This document shows positions 17,764-27,172 of a stretch of DNA of 38,737 nucleotides, in pieces (positions within the stretch are counted from its first letter, which is position 1; each line of letters begins with the position of its first letter). The DNA comes from Gammaproteobacteria bacterium. Lineage in GTDB: Bacteria > Pseudomonadota > Gammaproteobacteria > Steroidobacterales > Woeseiaceae. Both the position numbers and the translations under genes were made by a program. The notes under the pieces were generated by a model that saw nothing but the letters and a program-made list of their open reading frames with translations, was not told the origin of the DNA and did no database searches. Where the stretch lies: assembly GCA_029884455.1 (NCBI GenBank), contig JAOUHU010000027.1, forward strand, positions 1-38,737, in the 5' to 3' direction.

Positions 17764-19056
17764 TCAGGTAGCGCCTTGCAGTCGCTTGATCAGCGAGCGC
17801 AGGAAAACCTTGTTGAATCGCAACTGGCACGACGATGAAACCTGCTCCATCAGGGTCGAACTGACGCGCAGGATCGTGACCGCGCCATCGGCCTGGATGG
17901 ACGCCTGGCGCTTGGCGCCGCGCACGTAACTGGTTTCGCCGAAACAGTCGCCATTGGACAGCGTGCCGAGATTCTTGCCATTGGCCTGTACCCGCACGCT
18001 GCCGGTGACAATGATGTAAAAGCGGTCGTCGATCTCGCCCTCGCGAACGATATCCTCACCGTCCTTGTATTCATGCCAGTCGGACGCGCGCAGTACTTCC
18101 CATATTTCCGCGTGTGAAAACTCATGAAAGAAAGTCAGCTTGCGCAGTACATCGAAATGTTCCTGGTTATCGAGGCTATCATACTTGGCGCGCAGGTCTT
18201 TATAGACCCGTGTCAATTCGGCCGCTAAGGACGCACCACTGGCAATGCGCTTGTCCGGGTCCTTGAGCATCGTTGTCGCGACGACGTTCTCGAGTTCCTC
18301 GGGAAGATCATCGCGATAGGTGTGTATTGGTGGCGGCGTTGCATACACAATCTGGTGCAACAACTTGGACAGGTTGTCGGCGCGGAACGGCCGGAATCCA
18401 GTCAGTAGTTCGTACATCACGGCGCCGAGTGAATACAGGTCGGAGCGATTGGTCAGTTCCTCGGACTGCACCTGTTCAGGCGACATGTAGCTTGGCGAAC
18501 CGGCGATGCCCTCAATGCGGGACACTTCGGAGTCATTAACAATGGCAATGCCGAAGTCAATGATGCGAACGTCGTTGTCAATTGTAAGCATGACATTGGA
18601 GGGCTTGATGTCGCGATGAATGACACCGCGGCCGTGAGCATAATGCAGCGCCTTGGCGCACTTGTAGATTATTTCTACGACATCGTCGACGCGCAGCAGG
18701 TTATCGGGCCGGCAATATGCGGCTAGTGTCCGGGCACCCTGTATGTGTTCGGTGACTACGTAGTACTTGCCATCTTCCTCGCCAGCATCATAGATCGGCA
18801 TGATGTTAGGATGCTGCAGCATGCCCACCATGTGCGCCTCATTGAAGAACATCTTGCGTGAGACTTTGGCACGATCGGCATCCGCATCTTCCTCAATGTT
18901 GTAGACCTTGATTGCAACATCGCGGCGATAGTAGGGATCGTGTGACAGATAAACGTCACCCGTACTACCCTTGCCAATCTTGTTGATGATGACGTACTTG
19001 CCGATCTTGGCTGGTACATCATTCTGGCGTTTGATTTCTGCAGCCGGGCTTGCCAT
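17764..19056 (-). CDS. Hanks-type Ser/Thr kinase with C-terminal cNMP-binding domain
   Basis: A 430-aa cytoplasmic protein with no transmembrane segment. The kinase domain (about 20-285) is complete: glycine loop GKGSTG at 28-33, Lys50 in VAIKVY, catalytic HRDIKPSN with Asp149, DFG at 167-169, and the MSPEQ substrate loop. A cyclic-nucleotide-binding domain follows (about 300-425) with REGEIDDRFYIIVTGSVRV and a phosphate-binding cassette, FGETSYVRGAKRQAS, that keeps FGE and an arginine. The fusion suggests a kinase gated by cAMP or cGMP, an analogue of eukaryotic PKG within one chain. That is inferred; the cassette is not canonical. It is the last gene of the pgpA-thiL-nusB-rib run, 12 bases after pgpA. 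Confidence 0.9.
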   Translation of the reverse strand: MASPAAEIKRQNDVPAKIGKYVIINKIGKGSTGDVYLSHDPYYRRDVAIKVYNIEEDADADRAKVSRKMFFNEAHMVGMLQHPNIMPIYDAGEEDGKYYVVTEHIQGARTLAAYCRPDNLLRVDDVVEIIYKCAKALHYAHGRGVIHRDIKPSNVMLTIDNDVRIIDFGIAIVNDSEVSRIEGIAGSPSYMSPEQVQSEELTNRSDLYSLGAVMYELLTGFRPFRADNLSKLLHQIVYATPPPIHTYRDDLPEELENVVATTMLKDPDKRIASGASLAAELTRVYKDLRAKYDSLDNQEHFDVLRKLTFFHEFSHAEIWEVLRASDWHEYKDGEDIVREGEIDDRFYIIVTGSVRVQANGKNLGTLSNGDCFGETSYVRGAKRQASIQADGAVTILRVSSTLMEQVSSSCQLRFNKVFLRSLIKRLQGAT

Positions 19057-19068
19057 TTTTTCTCACTG

Positions 19069-19557
19069 TCAGGTCATGAGCCATCTGTACAAAACCAGCA
19101 AAATAGCGGCATACAGGGCGGCTACGAGGTCATCCAGCATAATTCCCAGCCCTCCGCCCATTCTGTGATCCAGATCCCGAATCGGCCACGGTTTGAGGAT
19201 GTCAAAGACGCGAAACAACACGAACGCCGCACACCACTCCGCGATAGTCGGCGGCACTGTCAGTAGCGTGAAATACATCGCAGAAATCTCATCCCAGACG
19301 ATGCCGCCCGGGTCGTGCTGCCCGAGGCGTCGCGAGCTGTTGTCGCAGATCCAGATCCCGGCGACAAACATCATGACGCCGAGCGCAATCTGCACTGCGA
19401 GACCGAGGTCCAGCGCCAGCCATGCCAGCAATACGCCCAGCAGCGTGCCGGCGGTACCGGGTGCCAGCGGTACCAGGCCGAGACCAAGGCCAAATGCCAG
19501 TACATGCACCGGATCCGTGAACACGGTACGGGCACTTGTTTTGCCGCGGGTGGTCAT
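19069..19557 (-). CDS. pgpA: Phosphatidylglycerophosphatase A
   Basis: A 162-aa inner-membrane enzyme that removes the phosphate of phosphatidylglycerophosphate to give phosphatidylglycerol. Seen: the family signatures APGTAGTL, GIVWDEI, FDILKPWPI and GIMLDDLVA, with several hydrophobic segments. Its ATG overlaps the thiL stop (ATGA), a common order (nusB-thiL-pgpA) in gammaproteobacteria. Confidence 0.95.
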   Translation of the reverse strand: MTTRGKTSARTVFTDPVHVLAFGLGLGLVPLAPGTAGTLLGVLLAWLALDLGLAVQIALGVMMFVAGIWICDNSSRRLGQHDPGGIVWDEISAMYFTLLTVPPTIAEWCAAFVLFRVFDILKPWPIRDLDHRMGGGLGIMLDDLVAALYAAILLVLYRWLMT

Positions 19558-20480
19558 TGGAAGTGACGGTAACCGTGGTCTGTGTACGGCACAGGCTTGC
19601 CCTCAAGCTGGCAGACCAGTTGGCCGCTATCGGTGACCCTGCCGATGCGGGTCACGGCGAAACCATCGCCTTGCGGCGGCGCCAGCGTAGCCGCTGTGAA
19701 ACACAATTCATAATCGTCACCACCGGCAAGCGCGAATTGCCGGCAAGCATCAAGGTCGAATCTCGCGCGCAACGCCTGCGACATCGGCAGTCGCTCCAGC
19801 TCGATTGTGCCGCCCACACCGCTGGCAGCCAGCAACTTGGCGAGATCCGCAAACAGCCCATCCGACAGATCAATAGCCGCGGTCGCGACGTCGAGCAATT
19901 TCTGGCCATATGCAACCCGGGCGTCAGGCCGCAGAAAACGTGCCGAGAGATAAGGGTCAGGCGTGCCGGCTGACACCAGCTCGAGCCCCGCTGCCGAGTC
20001 ACCGACGTTGCCGGTCACATAAATCTGGTCACCGACCCTGGCACCTGAGCGCAGCAGTGCCTTGCCAGCGGGTACATCGCCGGTAATCTGCACACTGATT
20101 ACCAATGTCTTGCCATAGGTGGTATCGCCACCGACCAGGCTCAGTGCATGCTCCGCCGCGGCCGCGTGCAGTCCCTCGGCAAAACGCTCCAGCCAGTCTT
20201 CCGCTGCCAATGGCAAGGTCAACGCCAGCGTCATCCAGCGCGGTCGACCACCCATTGCGGCGATATCGGAAAGATTTACGGCAACCGCTCGGTAGGCAAT
20301 GTCAAATGGGTCGATGCCATCCGGGAAATGCACACCTGCGACCACTGTGTCGATAACCACGATGAGCTCCCTGCCTGGTTCCGGTTGCAGCACAGCGCCA
20401 TCGTCGCCGATACCAGTGGTTACGCCGGGGGCAGCGCCCGGTCGCGCGAAGTACCGCCGGATGAGTGCAAACTCATCCAC
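19554..20480 (-). CDS. thiL: Thiamine-monophosphate kinase
   Basis: A 308-aa PurM-like ATP-dependent kinase that makes thiamine diphosphate. Seen: GIGDDGAV, NLSDIAAMGG, GGDTTYG, IDLSDGL and GGDDYEL, the metal- and ATP-binding signatures. The frame is open to 20561, but the extra N-terminal residues overlap nusB. The GTG at 20478-20480 (start of VDEFALIRRYF) matches where the family begins and overlaps the end of nusB by 8 bases. Confidence 0.94.
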   Translation of the reverse strand: MDEFALIRRYFARPGAAPGVTTGIGDDGAVLQPEPGRELIVVIDTVVAGVHFPDGIDPFDIAYRAVAVNLSDIAAMGGRPRWMTLALTLPLAAEDWLERFAEGLHAAAAEHALSLVGGDTTYGKTLVISVQITGDVPAGKALLRSGARVGDQIYVTGNVGDSAAGLELVSAGTPDPYLSARFLRPDARVAYGQKLLDVATAAIDLSDGLFADLAKLLAASGVGGTIELERLPMSQALRARFDLDACRQFALAGGDDYELCFTAATLAPPQGDGFAVTRIGRVTDSGQLVCQLEGKPVPYTDHGYRHFQ

Positions 20481-20922
20481 CGCCTTGCGCTTGAAATTCG
20501 TCGCCGCGCAGGGATTTCGCGGCAAGGTCGAGGCATGCATTGATGTACTTGTGACCATCAATTGCGCCGAAGCGTTTCGCGAGGTTGACGCCTTCGTTGA
20601 TCACGACACGAAACGGCACGTCCGGGCGTGACTGCAATTCAAATACGCCGATCAGCAGGATTGCCTTTTCGACCGGATCGAGCTGCTCGATGGGTCGATC
20701 AACCAGCGGCACGATGGCCAGGTCGAGTTCAGCCTGGGTATCGCAAATAGCCGCCAGGGCAGTGTCAAAAAAATTCTGGTCAATCCGTTTATAAGCTGTC
20801 TGTTCGCGAAACTGCCGCAACAATTCGACGCAATCATGACCGGCGATCTGTTTTTGATACAGCGCCTGCAGCAATAACTCACGAGCGCGGGTACGCGCGC
20901 CGGTGGCAGCCATCTTACTCAT
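20473..20922 (-). CDS. nusB: Transcription antitermination protein NusB
   Basis: A 149-aa all-helical RNA-binding protein that acts with NusE and boxA in rRNA antitermination. Seen: the N-terminal ARTRARELLLQALYQ and the core RPIEQLDPVEKAILLIGVFEL with VVINEGVNLAKRFG, all diagnostic. The start may be the ATG at 20922 (GGGA upstream) or 20913. It lies between ribH and thiL, the usual gammaproteobacterial order. Confidence 0.96.
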   Translation of the reverse strand: MSKMAATGARTRARELLLQALYQKQIAGHDCVELLRQFREQTAYKRIDQNFFDTALAAICDTQAELDLAIVPLVDRPIEQLDPVEKAILLIGVFELQSRPDVPFRVVINEGVNLAKRFGAIDGHKYINACLDLAAKSLRGDEFQAQGGG

Positions 20923-20953
20923 GCTTTCCCATGCCGGGTTCCAGGCAATGTCG

Positions 20954-21427
20954 TTAGTCGATGCGACGCAGCAAATTGACCATTTCTATAACCGCAAGGG
21001 CCGCTTCTTCACCCTTGTTGCCGGCCTTGGTGCCAGCTCGTTCGATTGCCTGTTCAATCGTATCGACGGTCAGGACACCAAATCCTATCGGGATACCATA
21101 TTTTTGTGATGCCGCCGACAGGCCACGCATGCATTCACCGGCTACGTAATCGAAATGCGGCGTGGCGCCACGAATCACGGCGCCCAGCGCAATAATGCCG
21201 TCGCAGCGCCGGCTCGCCGCCAGTTTGTCTACAGCGATGGGCACTTCGTATGCACCGGGTACGCGGACAATCTCGATATCCGCATCGACCGCACCATGCT
21301 TGTGCAGGCAGCGGACAGCAGCACCAAGCAGGGAGCTGACAATAAAATCATTGAAACGCGACGCGACAATACCAAAATGCGCATCGCGAACGACGAGGTC
21401 CCCTTCGGTCGTCTTTATCTTTTCCAT
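20954..21427 (-). CDS. ribH: 6,7-dimethyl-8-ribityllumazine synthase
   Basis: A 157-aa enzyme that condenses the RibB product (dihydroxybutanone phosphate) with the ribitylamino-pyrimidine. Seen: ASRFNDFI near the N-terminus, the catalytic loop GAVIRGATPHFDYV with its histidine, and IPIGFGVLTVDTIEQA. It overlaps the upstream ribB-like gene by one base. Confidence 0.96.
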   Translation of the reverse strand: MEKIKTTEGDLVVRDAHFGIVASRFNDFIVSSLLGAAVRCLHKHGAVDADIEIVRVPGAYEVPIAVDKLAASRRCDGIIALGAVIRGATPHFDYVAGECMRGLSAASQKYGIPIGFGVLTVDTIEQAIERAGTKAGNKGEEAALAVIEMVNLLRRID

Positions 21428-22578
21428 TAGCCCTCGACGTATTCAGAAATCTCGAGACCGAACCCCGAGATCGCATACATTTGCTTAGGCGCCGATAATA
21501 CACGGATTTTCGACAGTCCGAGATCACGAAGAATCTGGGCGCCAACCCCATAGGTTCGAAACACCTCGTCATGTTTGCGCCGCGAGGTCAGTTCATCGCT
21601 GCTTTTGTCCAGCGCCTCGACCGCATCCATGAAGTCCCGCGACGATTCCTGCTCGCGCAGCAATACAATTACGCCGACCTCTTCGCGCGCGATGCGCGCA
21701 ATCGCTGCATCCAGCGGCCAACCCAGGGTGCGACTGCGGACGCCGACAATATCTCCAAGCGTGTCCTGCAGGTGCACGCGCACGAGAGGGTTATCAGCTT
21801 TGCGAAGATCACCTTTGACCAGCGCAAGATGTACCGCGCGATTGACGCGATCGTCAAAGCAAACCATTGTGAACTCGCCGTGTTCGGTCTGGACCTGCTT
21901 TTCGGCGATGCGCTCGACGTTGTTTTCCGTTTCCAGCCGATAGCGAATCAGGTCGGCGATCGTGCCGATGCGAATCTTGTGCGCACGCGCAAACCTCTCG
22001 AGGTCGGGCCGGCGCGCCATGCTGCCGTCTTCATTGAGAATTTCGACGATCACGGCCGCGGGTTCAAGACCGGCCAACCGCGCCAGGTCGCAGCCTGCCT
22101 CAGTGTGTCCCGCGCGCGCCAGGACACCGCCGGGTTGCGCCATCACCGGGAAAATGTGTCCGGGCTGGCTCAGATCCTCGGGCCTCGCGTCTGCCGAGAC
22201 GGCTGCCAGCACCGTGCGTGCGCGATCGTGTGCGGAGATTCCGGTGGTAATTCCTTCCGCGGCTTCAATCGAAACCGTGAAGTTGGTCGAGTGGTGCTGG
22301 TCCGTCTCCTTGACCATCAATGGCAGGCGCAGTTGCGCGCAGCGCTCACGCGAGAGCGTCAGGCATATCAGGCCTCGACCGTAAGTTGCCATGTAGTTAA
22401 TGTCCTCAGGGCGCACCTTCTCGGCCGCCATCAGCAGGTCACCTTCGTTCTCGCGATTCTCGTCATCCACCATGATGACCATCTTGCCGTCGCGGATATC
22501 AGCGATGATGTCCTCGATCCGGGCGAATGAGTTACCGATCGAATTCGGGCGCATTGTTGTCTTGTCAGACATAACCAT
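21427..22578 (-). CDS. ribB: DHBP synthase with degenerate RibA-like domain
   Basis: 383 aa. The N-terminal half (about 20-215) is an intact 3,4-dihydroxy-2-butanone-4-phosphate synthase: [23 protein letters not shown] and [13 protein letters not shown]. The C-terminal half resembles GTP cyclohydrolase II but lacks the zinc cysteines. Where RibA has VHSEC through GSLRCDCG, this protein reads [19 protein letters not shown]. It should therefore not make the first riboflavin intermediate from GTP, so a separate ribA is needed elsewhere. Such RibBX proteins are known in gammaproteobacteria. ATG starts at 22578 and 22572 are both possible, inside the end of ribE. Confidence 0.92.
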   Translation of the reverse strand: MVMSDKTTMRPNSIGNSFARIEDIIADIRDGKMVIMVDDENRENEGDLLMAAEKVRPEDINYMATYGRGLICLTLSRERCAQLRLPLMVKETDQHHSTNFTVSIEAAEGITTGISAHDRARTVLAAVSADARPEDLSQPGHIFPVMAQPGGVLARAGHTEAGCDLARLAGLEPAAVIVEILNEDGSMARRPDLERFARAHKIRIGTIADLIRYRLETENNVERIAEKQVQTEHGEFTMVCFDDRVNRAVHLALVKGDLRKADNPLVRVHLQDTLGDIVGVRSRTLGWPLDAAIARIAREEVGVIVLLREQESSRDFMDAVEALDKSSDELTSRRKHDEVFRTYGVGAQILRDLGLSKIRVLSAPKQMYAISGFGLEISEYVEG

Positions 22579-23203
22579 TCGTCTTCAGAAATTCCATTGA
22601 CAGGCCACCTTCGTCCTTCAGCAGCAGGCGCTCAACATAGCGCGCCAGCAAATCTACCTCAATGTTGACCACTGTGCCCACCGAGTAGTTGCCGATAATC
22701 GTAGTCTCGGCCGTATGCGGGATGATATTCAAGTCAATGACGTTTGCAGATACTGCATTGATGGTAAGACTGACGCCGTCGACACACACCGAACCCTTCC
22801 TCGCGACATAACGCGCAAACTCAGGCGCGATTGCAACACGCAACCGGATCGAGCGTGCATCCTTGCTGAGTGCGGTCACCTTGCCGAGGCAATCAATATG
22901 GCCACTGACCAGGTGTCCACCGAGCCGATCGCCAAGGCGAAGGGATGGTTCGAGATTCACCTGCGAGCCCACCGACAGGCTGCCCAGCGAGGTCACCGCC
23001 AGCGTCTCGGTGGAGACATCGGTATCAAATCCGTCCGCGTGCAAGGCTGTCGCCGTAAGGCAGGCACCGTTCACGGCGATGCTGTCGCCAACGGCGTAGC
23101 TGGAAAATGGCAGTTCCGCCGTGCGCACGACCAGGCGCATATCGCCAGCGACCCGCTCTATCGCCGCAATGTTGCCGATTGCCTGCACGATACCGGTAAA
23201 CAT
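22565..23203 (-). CDS. ribE: Riboflavin synthase alpha subunit
   Basis: 212 aa. The two-barrel enzyme that dismutates two lumazines into riboflavin. Seen: the invariant N-terminus [10 protein letters not shown], the duplicated barrels with NGACLT and DGVSLT, and [10 protein letters not shown]. It begins four bases after ribD and overlaps ribB by 8-14 bases depending on the ribB start. Confidence 0.96.
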   Translation of the reverse strand: MFTGIVQAIGNIAAIERVAGDMRLVVRTAELPFSSYAVGDSIAVNGACLTATALHADGFDTDVSTETLAVTSLGSLSVGSQVNLEPSLRLGDRLGGHLVSGHIDCLGKVTALSKDARSIRLRVAIAPEFARYVARKGSVCVDGVSLTINAVSANVIDLNIIPHTAETTIIGNYSVGTVVNIEVDLLARYVERLLLKDEGGLSMEFLKTNGYV

Positions 23204-23207
23204 GACC

Positions 23208-24308
23208 CTAACTCACAGGCCTTGCAGTGATGCGCAGGTCGTCGCCAAACTCGGTCCGGTCGACAATCTGCAAGCGTTGCCTTTGCATGAGTTGCGACCA
23301 GCCCGGTGTGTTGAACATGCGCATGGTTTCACTGCCCATGATGTGTGGTGCCTGGTAAATAACAAGTTCATCCACCAGGCCCTGCAACAGCAGTTGTCCG
23401 GCGAGCGAGGGCCCGGCCTCAACCAGCAGATCGTTGACATCGCGCTTGCCGAGATCGGCAAGTACCGCCACAAGATCGACCAGTCCGCTCTTGCCGGAGA
23501 CCCTGGCAACCTCCGCGCCAGCGGCTCGCAGCGCGCCGGCGCGACTGTCATCGCAGCAGTAAACAAGAGTCGTACCCGGCAGAACCAGCATTTCTGCTGC
23601 CAGCGGCATGCGCAATTCACTGTCAACGATGACGCGCAGCGGCTGCCGGCCATGCGGAATCAAGCTGGCATCACGCACCGTTAACGACGGGTCATCCGCC
23701 AGCACCGTACCAATACCGGTCATCACCGCACCCGAGCTCGCGCGCAGGCGCTGTCCATCGGCCCTGGCCTCTGCGCCCGTGATCCACTGACTTTGCCCGT
23801 CCGCCATGGCGATGGCACCGTCAAGGCTACACGCAATCTTGATACGAACGCGCGGGCGGCCGCGCAGCATGCGACAGAAGAACCCTGCGAGTAACTGCTC
23901 AACCTGCTCGCGGAGTACACCGGTGCGCACGGCTATGCCCGCGTCGCGCAATGCCTGCATGCCCTTGCCGTCGACTCTCGGGTTGGGGTCACCGCACGCC
24001 ACGACAACTTCCCGGATCCCGGCGGCAATCAACGCTGCGGTGCAGGGTGGCGTCCGGCCATGGTGGGCACAGGGCTCGAGCGTAACGTAAGCCGTCGCGC
24101 CGCGCGCATTGTCACCGGCCGCAGCGAGCGCCCGAATCTCTGCATGTGCCTCGCCAGCGACCTCGTGCCAGCCTTCAGCGACGATTTTGCCCTGTTTCAC
24201 CAGCACACACCCCACCATGGGATTCGGGTGTGCGCTGAACAGGCCATTTCTGGCGAGCTCTACGGCTCGCTGCATGAAGGCGCTGTCGCTGTCAGTAAAG
24301 TCAGGCAT
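23208..24308 (-). CDS. ribD: Bifunctional pyrimidine deaminase/reductase RibD
   Basis: 366 aa. It carries the second and third steps of riboflavin synthesis. The N-terminal deaminase has the zinc site His55/Glu57 (GEAHAEIRAL) with Cys80 and Cys89 (LEPCAHHGRTPPC). The C-terminal reductase follows from about residue 150 (RIKIACSLDGAIAM, and a late LVEAGPSLAGQL). It starts six bases after nrdR. I see no FMN riboswitch signature upstream of ribD or of glyA. Confidence 0.96.
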   Translation of the reverse strand: MPDFTDSDSAFMQRAVELARNGLFSAHPNPMVGCVLVKQGKIVAEGWHEVAGEAHAEIRALAAAGDNARGATAYVTLEPCAHHGRTPPCTAALIAAGIREVVVACGDPNPRVDGKGMQALRDAGIAVRTGVLREQVEQLLAGFFCRMLRGRPRVRIKIACSLDGAIAMADGQSQWITGAEARADGQRLRASSGAVMTGIGTVLADDPSLTVRDASLIPHGRQPLRVIVDSELRMPLAAEMLVLPGTTLVYCCDDSRAGALRAAGAEVARVSGKSGLVDLVAVLADLGKRDVNDLLVEAGPSLAGQLLLQGLVDELVIYQAPHIMGSETMRMFNTPGWSQLMQRQRLQIVDRTEFGDDLRITARPVS

Positions 24309-24314
24309 CAGCGC

Positions 24315-24830
24315 CTACTTTTTCTTGCCGAACAACTCGGGCAGCAATGACATTTGCTCGCGGCTCGCAGCCGTTTCTGAAATTCGCTGCAAGCGCCTGA
24401 TTTCCTCTTCAAACTCCGTGACGTCCTGGAATCGCCGGTACACTGAAGCGAAACGCACATAGGCGACCTCATCCAGCGCACGCAATTCTTCCATGACCAG
24501 GTCGCCGACCAGCCGCGATGGCACTTCGCGCTCACCAATTGTGCGCAGGCGGTGAATCAATCGTGCGACAGACGCTTCCAGTTCATCGCTGGGCACCGGT
24601 CTTTTCTCGAGCGCCCGAGTCATACTGTTGCGAAGTTTGTTCTCATCAAATGGCTGCCGCGTCTTGTCGTTCTTGATCAGCCGCGGCATGACCAGTTCAG
24701 CTGACTCGAACGTAGTGAAGCGCTCATTGCAATCAAGGCATTGCCGGCGACGACGGATCTGCGTGCCATCGCCCGCGAGGCGCGAGTCAATGACCTTGGT
24801 CTCTTCATGGCTGCAGAACGGACAATGCAT
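24315..24830 (-). CDS. nrdR: Transcriptional repressor NrdR
   Basis: A 171-aa regulator of ribonucleotide reductase genes that senses ATP/dATP. Seen: a zinc ribbon with Cys3, Cys6, Cys31 and Cys34 (MHCPFC, CLDC) and an ATP-cone (about 49-139) beginning [21 protein letters not shown]. The tail is charged and ends GKKK. It lies 12 bases after glyA and before ribD, the common gammaproteobacterial order. Confidence 0.97.
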   Translation of the reverse strand: MHCPFCSHEETKVIDSRLAGDGTQIRRRRQCLDCNERFTTFESAELVMPRLIKNDKTRQPFDENKLRNSMTRALEKRPVPSDELEASVARLIHRLRTIGEREVPSRLVGDLVMEELRALDEVAYVRFASVYRRFQDVTEFEEEIRRLQRISETAASREQMSLLPELFGKKK

Positions 24831-24842
24831 GAGATATCTGGA

Positions 24843-26096
24843 TCAAACGTAAACGGGAAAGCGCTTGCAAAGGCTGAGCACCCGGCCGCGAATCCGCTGA
24901 TTGGTCTGTTCGTTGTCGAGGTCGTCGAGTATATCCGCTATCCAGCCGCTAAGCTCACGCACTTCATCGACGCCGAATCCGCGCGTAGTTATTGCGGGTG
25001 TGCCGAGACGCAGGCCGCTGGTGACAAATGGCGACTGCGGATCATTGGGCACGGCGTTCTTGTTCACCGTGATGTTTGCCCTGCCAAGCGCCGCATCGGC
25101 AGCCTTGCCCGTAATGCCCTTGTCGATCAGGCTGACCAGCATCAGGTGGTTGTCGGTGCCACCTGAAACTATCGGGTAGCCGCGATCGGCAAGCGTTGCC
25201 GCCATAACCTTCGCATTCACACAAACCTGGGCCTGGTAATCCTTGAATGCAGGTGACATCGCCTCCTGCAGCGCGACTGCCTTGGCGGCAATGACATGCA
25301 TCAAGGGCCCGCCCTGCGTTCCCGGGAACACCAGCGAGTCAAGTTTTTTCGTTATCGCATCGTTCCTGCGCGCCAGAATCATGCCACCGCGTGGCCCGCG
25401 CAAGGTCTTGTGCGTGGTTGTGGTCACAACATCGGCGACCGATATTGGACTTGGATAATGGCCGGTCGCCACCAGGCCGGCAACATGCGCCATATCCACC
25501 ATCAGGTAGGCGCCGACGCTGTCGGCAATTTCTCGAAATCGCTGCCAGTCGACCACGCGCGAATAGGCCGAGAAGCCGGCCACGATCATGCGTGGCTTGT
25601 GCGCCGTCGCAAGTTGCTGCACCTGCTCGTAGTCGATTTCACCGGTTTCGGCCACCAACCCGTACTGATGCGCGTTGTACAGCTTGCCGGAGAAATTGAC
25701 TTTGCTACCGTGGGTAAGGTGCCCGCCCTCGGCCAGGCTCATACCCAGCACGGTATCGCCGGCGTCCAGCAGCGCCATGTAGGCCGCCGCGTTGGCCTGC
25801 GATCCGGAATGCGGCTGCACATTCGCGTAGTCCGCCGCGAACAGCTTTTTGGCACGTTCGATCGCCAGCGCTTCGACGACGTCGACAAACTCGCAACCAC
25901 CGTAATAACGCTTGCCGGGATAACCTTCAGCGTATTTGTTGGTCAGGACCGAACCCTGTGCAGCCATTACCCGGGGACTGGCGTAATTCTCTGACGCAAT
26001 CAGCTCGATGTGCTCTTCCTGGCGTCGGTTTTCGCTGGCAATGGCTCGTGCCACATCGGGGTCAAAAATGTCGAGGGACGTGTCTCTGTCAAACAT
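24843..26096 (-). CDS. glyA: Serine hydroxymethyltransferase
   Basis: A 417-aa PLP enzyme that converts serine and tetrahydrofolate to glycine and methylene-THF. Seen: the PLP lysine in [14 protein letters not shown], the N-terminal [19 protein letters not shown], and the YYGGCEFVD loop. GGAG lies 11 bases before the ATG. Its one-carbon output feeds purine and thymidylate synthesis, in keeping with nrdR next to it. It may head the glyA-nrdR-rib-nusB-thiL-pgpA transcript; 48 bases separate it from the upstream deacetylase gene. Confidence 0.97.
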   Translation of the reverse strand: MFDRDTSLDIFDPDVARAIASENRRQEEHIELIASENYASPRVMAAQGSVLTNKYAEGYPGKRYYGGCEFVDVVEALAIERAKKLFAADYANVQPHSGSQANAAAYMALLDAGDTVLGMSLAEGGHLTHGSKVNFSGKLYNAHQYGLVAETGEIDYEQVQQLATAHKPRMIVAGFSAYSRVVDWQRFREIADSVGAYLMVDMAHVAGLVATGHYPSPISVADVVTTTTHKTLRGPRGGMILARRNDAITKKLDSLVFPGTQGGPLMHVIAAKAVALQEAMSPAFKDYQAQVCVNAKVMAATLADRGYPIVSGGTDNHLMLVSLIDKGITGKAADAALGRANITVNKNAVPNDPQSPFVTSGLRLGTPAITTRGFGVDEVRELSGWIADILDDLDNEQTNQRIRGRVLSLCKRFPVYV

Positions 26097-26144
26097 CAGG
26101 AGAAAGCTCCGGGGCGAGAAAATTAAAGGACGCGATGGTACTGC

Positions 26145-27095
26145 CTAGCCGGCCGCGACGAAAGACTGCACCACCCGCGTCCAGGCCCGGGCCAGGTTAT
26201 GCCGGTTGTAACCGCCGCCGCCAGTGCCGACAATCCTGCCGCCGCAATGCCGGTCGGCAATGCGGCACAAGGCAGCTGCCGCGTTGGCATGCGCCTGTTC
26301 CGTATAGCAAAGATGCGTGATCGGATCGCCGGCAAGACTGTCCGCACCACACTGGAAAAGTATGAACTCTGGTTTTGCGTGCTCGAGGTAGGTTTCAACA
26401 CGGCGCCACTCGCGCTCGAATTCTGCGTCGCCGGCGCCCGGCGCCATGGGTATATTGAGCTTTGTGCCGCGCGCCTTGCCGGTACCGGTTTCCTCCGCGG
26501 CGCCGGTACCCGGATACAGGAAGCGGCCATCCTCATGAATGTCGGCGAACAACAGATCAGGGTCGTCCTCAAAGCCGTAATACATGCCATCGCCATGATG
26601 CGCATCGATATCAACATAGGCGATGCGTCGCAGGCCGTGCTTGCGACGCAGGTACTCAACGGCCACACCACAATCGTTAAAGACACAAAACCCGGCGGCC
26701 CGGTCACGTGCCGCGTGGTGCAGGCCGGCGATCGGCACAAAGGCGCGCTTGCCGTCACCGCGCATAACGGCGTCAACCGCTGCCAGCGTGGTGCCAACGA
26801 CATCCGAGGCGGCATCAAATATTCCGGCTATAGCGGGCGTATCACCCTGGTCAATAAAGCCATGCCCCTGCTCGGACTTCAGCGACACCAGGTTGATGTA
26901 ATCGGCGGTATGGAACAACAACAGTTCGTCGACAGTGGCGCGCTTGGGCCAAGCGTAACTGATCGCGTCGCCCAGCCCGGCATTCGCCAGTTCATGCTGG
27001 AATACATCGTGCCGGTCGAGCCCAAAAGGGTGTGGATCGCCAAATCCGTAATTGGCCAGAGCACTTCCCTTGTAAACAAGCACCGAATCGCTCAT
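26145..27095 (-). CDS. Histone deacetylase/AcuC family amidohydrolase
   Basis: A 316-aa zinc-dependent deacetylase-fold protein. Seen: the GLHHAARDRAAGFCVFND active-site stretch, zinc ligands in YVDIDAHHGDG, the distal aspartate in QCGADSLAGDP, and the catalytic-loop GTGGGGYNRHN. Bacterial members deacetylate proteins (AcuC on acetyl-CoA synthetase), polyamines or acetoin-pathway products. An acs gene lies 9 kb away, but sequence alone does not fix the substrate. The frame is open to 27221; I chose the ATG at 27093-27095 (MSDSVLVYKG) with AAGAAG upstream. It is divergent from ettA. Confidence 0.9.
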   Translation of the reverse strand: MSDSVLVYKGSALANYGFGDPHPFGLDRHDVFQHELANAGLGDAISYAWPKRATVDELLLFHTADYINLVSLKSEQGHGFIDQGDTPAIAGIFDAASDVVGTTLAAVDAVMRGDGKRAFVPIAGLHHAARDRAAGFCVFNDCGVAVEYLRRKHGLRRIAYVDIDAHHGDGMYYGFEDDPDLLFADIHEDGRFLYPGTGAAEETGTGKARGTKLNIPMAPGAGDAEFEREWRRVETYLEHAKPEFILFQCGADSLAGDPITHLCYTEQAHANAAAALCRIADRHCGGRIVGTGGGGYNRHNLARAWTRVVQSFVAAG

Positions 27096-27115
27096 TGCGC
27101 GCGACTTCTTGTTGT

Positions 27116-27143
27116 TTGCTATCGGCGCAGCATACCGGATAAT
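27116..27143 (+). promoter_or_regulatory. Sigma70-type promoter for ettA
   Basis: TTGCTA (27116-27121, 4 of 6) and GATAAT (27138-27143, 5 of 6) are separated by 16 bases. They would start transcription near 27150, about 23 bases before the ettA ATG. They lie in the divergent gap with the deacetylase gene. Confidence 0.5.
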
Positions 27144-27172
27144 GCGCCCTGCATAACTACCTGCGGACTGCA

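Noticed and set aside
24309..26144. FMN riboswitch expected near riboflavin genes
   Set aside because: ribD starts six bases after nrdR, and the 48-base gap before glyA is too short and lacks RFN-element motifs.
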